From Bacillota bacterium (GTDB lineage: Bacteria; Bacillota_I; Bacilli_A; Acholeplasmatales; Acholeplasmataceae), in assembly GCA_006226985.1 (NCBI GenBank), contig SBGC01000132.1:1-6044 (forward strand): DNA of 6,044 nt. The letters are read 5' to 3'. The notes beneath the pieces are model-generated. The model saw nothing but the letters and a program-made list of their open reading frames with translations, was not told the origin of the DNA and did not search any database. The position numbers and the translations under genes are program-made. Each line of letters opens with the position of its first letter. Position 1 is the stretch's first letter. Positions 1 through 5,590 of the stretch are shown in pieces.

Positions 1-1032
1 TGTATCACCTGTAGCAGGTATAATGGATAATTTAGGATTTGCATAGGTTTTCCATGCATGAAAATAATGTTTTGCATACTTTATAACTTCATCTCGATAT
101 TTTGATGAAATACGAATCGTTGATAAAGGCCACTTGAGAATCGAAATACTCACTTCATCTTTTTGAATCGTATCGATGATTTTTGCATCTTCAATCGGAA
201 ACTTATATTTTCCTGCTTGAAAATGATCATGATTGAGAATCGAACCACCGACAATTGGTAAATCTGCATTTGAACCTATAAAATATTCACTAAATTGATC
301 TACAAAATCAAGTAAATATGTAAATGTTTTATCCTTGATTTGCATGGGTTTATGCTCATCATGCAAGATGATAGCATGCTCATTGTAATATTGGTAAGGC
401 GAATATTGAAAGTGCCATTTTTCATTTCCTAAAGTCATAGGAACAATTCGTAAATTCATTCGTGCATTATAGTAATTATGTTCATTTTCTTTACATATCA
501 CACATTTTGGAATAAAATGGTGGCTTTTTGAAGTATCTAAATCTTTAGCTTTGGCAATATCTCTCGGATCTTTTTCTGGTTTAGCAAGATTAATGGTCAC
601 ACCTAATTTCCCATATCTTGATGGGTATGTCCATGAAACGTTTTCTTTAAGTCTATTCACCTTAATATAGTTAACATCTTGAGATAGCTGATATAAGTAA
701 TTGGTAGCTTTCTTTGGCGATTCAAGATAATACGTATGAAATTTAGATTTAACCTCTTCAGGAGTTGGCATGAGAATATCAATAAGTTTCGCTTCAAAAG
801 CATCCATTTCATCAATGGTATCGATAGGATATAGGTTTAATGAATAAGCTTTTTTGAGTAAAACATACATGATTTGTTCAAAACGATAGGTTTCTAAGAT
901 GTTACATGAAATTTCTTCTTCACCATAAAGTGAAAAAAGAACTTTTTTTCGTTCCTTCAACAATACTTCATCGATCAATTGATGTTTTTGTGCATACTGA
1001 ATCAGTGCACATAGATAACTTGATATTTGCAT
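1..1032 (-). CDS. galT: Galactose-1-phosphate uridylyltransferase, class II (C-terminus cut by window edge)
   Basis: Cytoplasmic Leloir enzyme that transfers UMP from UDP-glucose to galactose-1-phosphate. The frame runs without a stop from an ATG at 1032 to the left edge, giving 344 residues of a family usually near 490-500, so about 150 C-terminal residues lie outside. Class II hallmarks as I recall them are present: FIPKCVICKENE (173-184), WHFQYSPYQYYNEH (206-219) and the active-site block GGSILNHDHFQAG (262-274), whose second histidine (H270) would be the nucleotidylated residue by family analogy. The start is supported by an AGAGG ribosome site 5 bases upstream, which directly follows the galM stop codon (TAAGAGG); the intergenic gap is 9 bases, so galT is the third visible gene of the gal operon. 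Compared with my memory of the Bacillus protein, the stretch after CKENE (185-191) appears several residues shorter. Family assignment is very secure. Confidence 0.95.
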   Translation of the reverse strand, partial: MQISSYLCALIQYAQKHQLIDEVLLKERKKVLFSLYGEEEISCNILETYRFEQIMYVLLKKAYSLNLYPIDTIDEMDAFEAKLIDILMPTPEEVKSKFHTYYLESPKKATNYLYQLSQDVNYIKVNRLKENVSWTYPSRYGKLGVTINLAKPEKDPRDIAKAKDLDTSKSHHFIPKCVICKENEHNYYNARMNLRIVPMTLGNEKWHFQYSPYQYYNEHAIILHDEHKPMQIKDKTFTYLLDFVDQFSEYFIGSNADLPIVGGSILNHDHFQAGKYKFPIEDAKIIDTIQKDEVSISILKWPLSTIRISSKYRDEVIKYAKHYFHAWKTYANPKLSIIPATGDT

Positions 1033-1041
1033 GAATGCCTC

Positions 1042-2058
1042 TTATTTTTCCACAAATTGATATAAAATATAATGTTTATATAATTCGTTTTTACGTAAAA
1101 TCGCGCTGTTTAAATAATCATAATGCACTCCACCTGGCTCAAATTGGCATTCTAAAGTAAAACTAGAATGCGTTCCATCATGTTTGAACTGTTCTAATTT
1201 TGATGGAGCTGGGTGATTATGAGTATACATAACAACTGCTGGATAATCCGTTTCAACAAAAAGTTTAACGGGTGATGATTCCTCATCAACTTCTATTTTT
1301 ACTTTCTCATCTTTAAAAATCCATGTATGATCATAACCATTAAAAGGTGTTTCTTTCATTTTCTTGATACGATCACCTAAATGTGTTTGTTGGTTGAAAT
1401 CAAAAAGTGTACCTTTTACTTCTTTTTTCGCTTGTATAATATTTTTTTCATCGATTTCCAGATAATGATCTGCATGAATGGTTAATAGATGATCTAATAT
1501 ATTTGTTCGTGCAGTTGATAAATTAAAATAGGTATGATTGGTTAAATTACATAAAGTGTCATGATCCGAACGTGCTTCAAAAAGTACTTTAAGTCCCATA
1601 TTTTTCGTTAGCTTATACGTAATAATTACACGCAATTCTCCTGGAAATTCTTCTTCCATATGCATCGATGTATAGATAAATGAAACACTACCTTCGTCTT
1701 CACCTGATGTATAAAGAAGTGTCTTAAAATGTCGATAAGAAAATCCTGTAGGACCTCCGTGTAATTTAACAAGGTCGCCTCTAAAAGGTTTGATCGGATA
1801 AAATGAGTGATCGATTTGATAACTTGGTAGGACGAGTCGTCCTGCTGTACGACCAACTGTTTTTCCATAGAAAAAAGGTGACCTAAAGAAAAGGTCAAAT
1901 TGTTGAGGTGCAACCGTCACGATGTGACCAAAAACACGTAATGAGTAGATACTCGCACCATATGATGTCAGAATGACTTCCATATCATCCGATTTCATCG
2001 TAATGAGATCGATTTCACCTAAATTTGTATCAACTTTCTTTTTTTCAACTTTAATCAT
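1042..2058 (-). CDS. galM: Aldose 1-epimerase (mutarotase)
   Basis: Interconverts beta- and alpha-D-galactose, supplying the alpha anomer that galactokinase uses. The 338-residue protein is full length for the GalM family. Family landmarks are GRTAGR (69-74), LHGG with H100, NHTYFNL with the catalytic acid H175, GYDHTW with D243, and LECQFEPGG with the catalytic base E303. The last two sit almost exactly where Lactococcus lactis GalM has D243 and E304, which supports the chosen start. The ATG overlaps the galK stop by 8 bases (ATGATTAA). The only Shine-Dalgarno-like match (GGAG at 2074-2077) is about 15 bases away, so initiation probably depends on translational coupling to galK. Product is soluble and cytoplasmic, with no signal peptide. 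A relaxed-specificity aldose epimerase is conceivable by sequence alone, but the position between galK and galT makes the galactose role highly likely. Confidence 0.95.
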   Translation of the reverse strand: MIKVEKKKVDTNLGEIDLITMKSDDMEVILTSYGASIYSLRVFGHIVTVAPQQFDLFFRSPFFYGKTVGRTAGRLVLPSYQIDHSFYPIKPFRGDLVKLHGGPTGFSYRHFKTLLYTSGEDEGSVSFIYTSMHMEEEFPGELRVIITYKLTKNMGLKVLFEARSDHDTLCNLTNHTYFNLSTARTNILDHLLTIHADHYLEIDEKNIIQAKKEVKGTLFDFNQQTHLGDRIKKMKETPFNGYDHTWIFKDEKVKIEVDEESSPVKLFVETDYPAVVMYTHNHPAPSKLEQFKHDGTHSSFTLECQFEPGGVHYDYLNSAILRKNELYKHYILYQFVEK

Positions 2059-3229
2059 GTTTGATTTTATTCACTCCATCTGTAAAAGTCACGATGTAAA
2101 ATGCTGGTTCAATGCCCGTTTTATCTAAATACATCTGATATACTTCATCTTTTACACGATTTACTTGATCATTTAAAACTAAAGCTATGGCACATCCACC
2201 AAATCCAGCTCCTGTTACTCTCGCGCCTACAGCACCTGCATTTTTAGCTGCTAATACGAGTGTATCAAGATGAAGACCTGTGACTTCATAATCGTTTTTC
2301 AGTGATGCATGAGATTCATCAAGTAGTTTACCAAATAATAAGGCATCTTGCGCTTTCATCGCATCCATTGCATCAAGTGTTCTTTGTTGTTCTGTAATCG
2401 TGTGTCGAACTCTTCGATATAAAATAGGATCCTTTAAAAGTTTTTCGATTGCATCCAAATCGTTTGTCTTAAGTTCGCATAAATACGTTATATCATATGA
2501 TTTTTGAATAATCTTTAAAGCTTGACTACATTCGCTAACTCTTTCATTATACTTCGAATCGGTTGTTTTTCGCTTGTAATTCGTATTCATAATGATTAAT
2601 GTATAACCATCAAAGGTTGCTTTTGATGGTGTCATTTGAAGGGTTGATGTATCCATGAGGAGTGCATGATCTTTAATTCCATTAGCGATAATCAGTTGGT
2701 CCATGATGCCACAATGCATACCCATATAACCATTTTCTACTGATTGAGATAATAAAGCCATGTCTGTTCGTGTCATGTTTAAATCATAGAGTTCATTAGC
2801 GATATATGATACTAAAACTTCGAGTGAAGCAGATGATGATAAACCACTAGCTGTTGGTAGATTTCCCTCGACAAATAGATTAAATCCATATGGTAAATGA
2901 TATCCTCTTTGTTTAAGTTCATATAAAATACCTTTTGCATAGTTTGCCCAGCCATGTTCTTTTTTATATGTTAAGTCATCTAAATCAATTTTAATTAATC
3001 CTTCATCAGGATAATTAGCTGAATAAAAATAAAATTGCTGATCACTTCTTTTTCCGACTACACCATATGTACCGATACTGATAGCAGCTGGAAAAACAAG
3101 CCCACCATTATAATCGATGTGCTCGCCGATTAAATTGACTCGACCTGGAGAGTAATAAACTTCATAATCGGTTGAATCACTGAATATCTTTTTATAGTCA
3201 TTTTTTAAATCATCAATATTTCTTGTCAT
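2051..3229 (-). CDS. galK: Galactokinase (GHMP kinase family)
   Basis: Phosphorylates alpha-D-galactose with ATP to galactose-1-phosphate, the committing step of the Leloir pathway, in the cytoplasm. The 392 residues match the usual galactokinase length. The three GHMP motifs are in order: the galactokinase signature GRVNLIGEHIDYNGG (29-43) with catalytic R30, the phosphate-binding loop LPTASGLSSSASLEV (124-138), and VTGAGFGGCAIAL (338-350). The catalytic aspartate is D177 in HCGIMDQ. The signature at 29-43, including EH-D, identifies galactose rather than mevalonate or homoserine kinase. Start: AAGGA lies 11 bases upstream of the ATG at 3229, slightly long. It is the first gene of the gal cluster, 80 bases after mutY, and overlaps galM by 8 bases. 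The 80-base gap holds promoter-like hexamers and an inverted repeat, so its own promoter is plausible, with readthrough from mutY not excluded. Confidence 0.97.
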   Translation of the reverse strand: MTRNIDDLKNDYKKIFSDSTDYEVYYSPGRVNLIGEHIDYNGGLVFPAAISIGTYGVVGKRSDQQFYFYSANYPDEGLIKIDLDDLTYKKEHGWANYAKGILYELKQRGYHLPYGFNLFVEGNLPTASGLSSSASLEVLVSYIANELYDLNMTRTDMALLSQSVENGYMGMHCGIMDQLIIANGIKDHALLMDTSTLQMTPSKATFDGYTLIIMNTNYKRKTTDSKYNERVSECSQALKIIQKSYDITYLCELKTNDLDAIEKLLKDPILYRRVRHTITEQQRTLDAMDAMKAQDALLFGKLLDESHASLKNDYEVTGLHLDTLVLAAKNAGAVGARVTGAGFGGCAIALVLNDQVNRVKDEVYQMYLDKTGIEPAFYIVTFTDGVNKIKHD

Positions 3230-3261
3230 TATATCATCGTTCCTTATCTAGAAATTAGTTT

Positions 3262-3291
3262 ATCATAGATAGCATCATAATGAATATCTAT
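3262..3291 (-). promoter_or_regulatory. Candidate gal operon promoter/operator
   Basis: In the 80-base gap between mutY and galK, a perfect 7-bp inverted repeat (ATAGATA at 3265-3271, TATCTAT at 3285-3291, 13-base spacer) encloses one minus-strand TATGAT (-10 like, plus-strand 3274-3279). A second TATGAT at 3262-3267 overlaps the left arm. Neither has a convincing TTGACA-type -35 at 16-18 bases. A repressor bound to the repeat would cover the -10 region, as expected for galactose induction. The arms are pure A/T except one base, so chance occurrence in this AT-rich DNA is quite possible. Confidence 0.3.
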
Positions 3292-3309
3292 ACTCTAAAA
3301 TAGGTATTT

Positions 3310-4323
3310 TTATATCAATACGGTTATTTTTCGGTGTGCAACAGCCATTGGAACGTGATCCATTGTATAATCTTGGATCTTTTCCCATGAATCGTGTGGT
3401 TTTGATTTTAAAACACAACGATAAATGTGCATATGCCAAACTTGATGTGAAAATACATGCTTAATATCACCTAAATCTTGTAAAGCAATAATAGAAATAC
3501 CCTCTTCATTTAGCATATCACATACATAGTCAATACTTTCAGCTTCATATTGAGGAAATTCATACATACCCTCTAAAAGTTTTTCATTCCTTTTTCTTAA
3601 ATAATAAGCACCTTGTTCATCTTGAATAATTAAGGTTATATACGAAATCTCTTTTGGTTTACTTAACTTAGATAAATAAGGTAATTTTTCTGTTAAGTCT
3701 TGATGAAATGCAACACAATGTTCTTGAATTGGACAATGATTACAATCAGGATTATAAGGTCTACAGATAATCGCTCCTAATTCCATCAGTGCTTGTGTAT
3801 AAATATTTGGTGTTGCATGCATAATTATTTCTTGATTCTTTTGATTTAACTTTTTTCGATTCTTTTCTATACGAAAATCATCATCGATACCATAATATCT
3901 CGATAGAACACGAATCACGTTCCCATCAAGTGCACTATAAGGCTTATTATATGCAATCGACATGATTGCACCTGCTGTATAAGATCCTATACCAGGTAAT
4001 GCGATAACTTCATCATAGTTATTTGGAAATACACCATGGTATTTTTCTACAATCACTTGTGCTGCTTCATGCATCAATTTAAATCGTCGATAATACCCAA
4101 TGCCCTCAACTGTTTTTCGCAAATCATCAAGTGTAGTATTTGCTAGTTCGAAAACTGTTGGATACTTCTTAATAAAACGTTCAAAAAAGGGTAAGACAGT
4201 GTCAACTTGTGTTTGTTGTAACATAATCTCGCTAATCCAAATATGATACGGTTGACGTGTTTCCCTAAATGAAAGCTTTCGATGATTTTTTTGGTACCAA
4301 AACTCTAACTTTTTAATATCCAT
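3310..4323 (-). CDS. mutY: A/G-specific adenine DNA glycosylase
   Basis: Base-excision repair enzyme that removes adenine mispaired with 8-oxoguanine, preventing G:C to T:A mutations. The 337 residues are close to E. coli MutY (350). In order: catalytic E32 in SEIMLQQTQ (31-39); helix-hairpin-helix LPGIGSYTAGAI (109-120); catalytic D133 in LDGNV; an iron-sulfur cluster motif with C187, C194, C197 and C203 (C-x6-C-x2-C-x5-C); and a C-terminal NUDIX-like domain (about 225-337) with HVFSH (289-293), matching the loop used for 8-oxoguanine recognition. The C-terminal domain and LQQTQ separate it from endonuclease III. Oddity: the near-universal LPW(R) before the catalytic helix reads LSFR (17-20). 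The ATG shares one base with the upstream phosphatase stop (TAATG). The ribosome site is weak (GAGAAG, 10 bases upstream), so translational coupling is likely. Confidence 0.97.
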   Translation of the reverse strand: MDIKKLEFWYQKNHRKLSFRETRQPYHIWISEIMLQQTQVDTVLPFFERFIKKYPTVFELANTTLDDLRKTVEGIGYYRRFKLMHEAAQVIVEKYHGVFPNNYDEVIALPGIGSYTAGAIMSIAYNKPYSALDGNVIRVLSRYYGIDDDFRIEKNRKKLNQKNQEIIMHATPNIYTQALMELGAIICRPYNPDCNHCPIQEHCVAFHQDLTEKLPYLSKLSKPKEISYITLIIQDEQGAYYLRKRNEKLLEGMYEFPQYEAESIDYVCDMLNEEGISIIALQDLGDIKHVFSHQVWHMHIYRCVLKSKPHDSWEKIQDYTMDHVPMAVAHRKITVLI

Positions 4324-4847
4324 TATAAAACAACTTCTCTTTTACCACAATGTTCAATAATATCATCAAAATGAGTAACTGCAGATATGACAATCCCGTG
4401 ACAAACAACAATAACTTTATGGTAATGTTTATATTTCTCCAAAACAGCATGAACCCGTTTTTTTACATGGTCATAAGATTCAAATCGATATTTTTGATCT
4501 TCACTTTGCTTGCCATTGGCATTAAAATAAGCTTCATAAATATCTTTAACATCATTTTCAAACTGAAATGTTGTGTCTGGCATCCATTCATGAAGATCGT
4601 TTTCAACAGTTAACTTAATACCCGTTATTCGCGAAATAATTGCTGCTGTTTGTAAAGCTCTTGTATACGGTGATGAAATAATGATATCAGCATCGTGAAG
4701 CGATGGATCTTTAGCACGTTCAGCTGCTTGTAGCTCACCTCTTTCAGTGAGTTTTCCAAGCTCAAAACCCATACCAACATAACCACGTTCCTTCACTTCA
4801 TCATATCTTGGTTCACCATGTCTAATGAGAATAAATTTAGTTTGCAT
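4323..4847 (-). CDS. Histidine phosphatase (phosphoglycerate mutase-like) family protein
   Basis: A 174-residue member of histidine phosphatase branch 1, enzymes that form a phosphohistidine intermediate. Visible catalytic residues are R9 and H10 in IRHGEP (8-13), R63 in SSPYTRALQTA (58-68), E87 in DLHEW, and H150 in VVCHG (147-151). All four conserved elements are present, so it should be an active phosphatase. It is shorter than true phosphoglycerate mutases (about 230-250 residues), so a small-molecule or other phosphatase role is likelier, but the substrate cannot be read from the sequence. It has no signal peptide and should be cytoplasmic. It begins with a textbook ribosome site (GGGAGG, 8 bases before ATG) and an extended -10 promoter, and it is first in a two-gene unit with mutY, their stop and start overlapping as TAATG. 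The gene pairing does not by itself reveal a substrate. Confidence 0.88.
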   Translation of the reverse strand: MQTKFILIRHGEPRYDEVKERGYVGMGFELGKLTERGELQAAERAKDPSLHDADIIISSPYTRALQTAAIISRITGIKLTVENDLHEWMPDTTFQFENDVKDIYEAYFNANGKQSEDQKYRFESYDHVKKRVHAVLEKYKHYHKVIVVCHGIVISAVTHFDDIIEHCGKREVVL

Positions 4848-4855
4848 TTTTCTAT

Positions 4856-4861
4856 CCTCCC
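4856..4861 (-). promoter_or_regulatory. Strong ribosome binding site of the phosphatase gene
   Basis: GGGAGG on the minus strand, 8 bases before the ATG at 4847, fixes the phosphatase start. It begins about 7 bases after the predicted -10 box, so it would lie at the extreme 5' end of the transcript. Confidence 0.75.
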
Positions 4862-4867
4862 AAACGT

Positions 4868-4876
4868 ATTATAGCA
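4868..4876 (-). promoter_or_regulatory. Extended -10 promoter for phosphatase-mutY
   Basis: The minus strand reads TGCTATAAT, a perfect TATAAT -10 with the TGn extension of SigA-type promoters. Seventeen bases upstream the -35 position reads ATTTTG, a poor match to TTGACA, but extended -10 promoters can work without a good -35. Predicted transcription start is near 4861, giving a leader of only about 14 bases that starts at the ribosome site. Confidence 0.6.
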
Positions 4877-4892
4877 TATTTAATCATAAGCA

Positions 4893-4907
4893 AAATCCAA
4901 AGGATTT
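4893..4907. repeat. Perfect inverted repeat between divergent promoters
   Basis: AAATCC, AAA, GGATTT: a perfect 6-bp inverted repeat with a 3-base centre in the 104-base gap between the phosphatase and nitroreductase genes. It overlaps the -35 positions of both predicted divergent promoters, so it could be an operator controlling both. No gene on either strand ends here, so it is unlikely to be a terminator. The binding protein is unknown and no regulator gene is in the window. Confidence 0.35.
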
Positions 4908-4932
4908 CTTTTTGTAAATGATATGATATAAA
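4905..4932 (+). promoter_or_regulatory. Candidate nitroreductase promoter
   Basis: TGATATAAA at 4924-4932 is an extended -10 (TGn plus TATAAA). TTTCTT at 4905-4910 sits at the -35 position with a 16-base spacer but is a weak match. An overlapping TATGAT (4922-4927) is an alternative -10. The start would fall close to the AAAGGAAGG ribosome site at 4938-4946, which precedes the ATG at 4952. Confidence 0.4.
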
Positions 4933-4951
4933 TGATGAAAGGAAGGCTAAA

Positions 4952-5560
4952 ATGAGTAAATTGACAGAAAGACGTTCCATACGAAAGTATGACAAAGATA
5001 TCAAAATATCAAGAGATGAAATGAATTTAATTCTAGAGGAGGCAACCCGTGCTCCATCTTCGATGAACATGCAACCCTGGCGGTTTGTTGTTGTTGAAAG
5101 TCAAGAAGCTAAAGAAAGATTAAGACCTGTTTTATATGGTAATCAGCTTCAACTTGAAACATCATCAGCTATGATTTGTATCTTTACAGATTTAAAAAAA
5201 TATGAATTTGCAGAAAAGATCTATAACAAAGCTGTTGAAGCAGGTCTCATGCCTGAAGAGGTCAGAGAAAAACAACTTCGAAACATTTCGAATATGATTC
5301 ATACTGTAAGCCTAGATGCTTTAGAAAAAGGTGGACTTATTGATAGTGGACTCGTCGCAATGAACTTAATGCTTATTGCTAGAGAACACGGGTATGATAC
5401 ATGCTCCATCGGTGGGTTTAGACATGATATGCTAGCAAATGCACTTGGTATCGATCCTCAAAGATATAAACCTGTTTTAATTCTTTCTATCGGAAAAAAA
5501 GCTGAAGATGGCTATCCATCAGTTAGACTGGATGTTTCTGATATTACAACTTATTTATAA
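4952..5560 (+). CDS. Nitroreductase family FMN-dependent oxidoreductase
   Basis: A 202-residue flavin enzyme of the nitroreductase superfamily; members typically use NAD(P)H to reduce nitroaromatics, quinones or similar acceptors, and the physiological substrate here is unknown. Family marks: RRSIRKY (7-13), whose arginines and serine normally contact the FMN phosphate; APSSMNMQPWRF (34-45), the classic P-S-x-x-N-x-Q-P-W flavin-binding block; a central helix around LIDSGLVAMNLMLIAREHGYDT (129-150, described by position) typical of the fold; SIGGF (152-156); and the C-terminal SIGKKAEDG (179-187). Length is usual for the YdgI/HBN1-like group in Bacillus. Cytoplasmic, with no signal peptide. 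The start is set by AAAGGAAGG just upstream. It is a single-gene unit: divergent from phosphatase-mutY, followed directly by a terminator. Membership in the superfamily is secure; finer naming is not. Confidence 0.93.
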   Translation: MSKLTERRSIRKYDKDIKISRDEMNLILEEATRAPSSMNMQPWRFVVVESQEAKERLRPVLYGNQLQLETSSAMICIFTDLKKYEFAEKIYNKAVEAGLMPEEVREKQLRNISNMIHTVSLDALEKGGLIDSGLVAMNLMLIAREHGYDTCSIGGFRHDMLANALGIDPQRYKPVLILSIGKKAEDGYPSVRLDVSDITTYL

Positions 5561-5563
5561 TAA

Positions 5564-5590
5564 AAAGAGCCGTTGGGCTCTTTCTTTTTT
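5564..5590. terminator. Bidirectional rho-independent terminator
   Basis: Perfect 8-bp stem AAAGAGCC (5564-5571) with GGCTCTTT (5576-5583), loop GTTG, followed by CTTTTTT on the plus strand. On the minus strand the same hairpin is followed by TTTTTATTA, so it can also end the convergent permease transcript. It starts 3 bases after the nitroreductase stop, and its plus-strand T-run overlaps the permease stop codon (5589-5591). Confidence 0.92.

Noticed and set aside
1626..1913. A 95-codon minus-strand open frame inside galM
   Set aside because: It is out of frame within galM, which has full family motifs over the same bases; the translation resembles no family and has no ribosome site that I can see.
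3297..3310. AAAATAGGTATTTT dyad at the end of mutY as a terminator
   Set aside because: The stem would be only 5-6 A/T pairs with no G/C, too weak for a rho-independent terminator; chance in AT-rich DNA is likely.
4350..4613. An 87-codon plus-strand open frame opposite the phosphatase
   Set aside because: It is antisense to a gene with all catalytic motifs, and its Asn/Phe/Ile-rich translation is typical of AT-rich shadow frames.
4893..4907. Inverted repeat followed by a T-rich run as a plus-strand terminator
   Set aside because: No plus-strand gene ends upstream, and the stem has only two G/C pairs; a regulatory role fits the location better.
4852..5070. A 72-codon minus-strand frame running from inside the nitroreductase gene into the divergent promoter region
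   Set aside because: It is antisense to the conserved nitroreductase N-terminus and ends in the phosphatase leader; it is a shadow frame.
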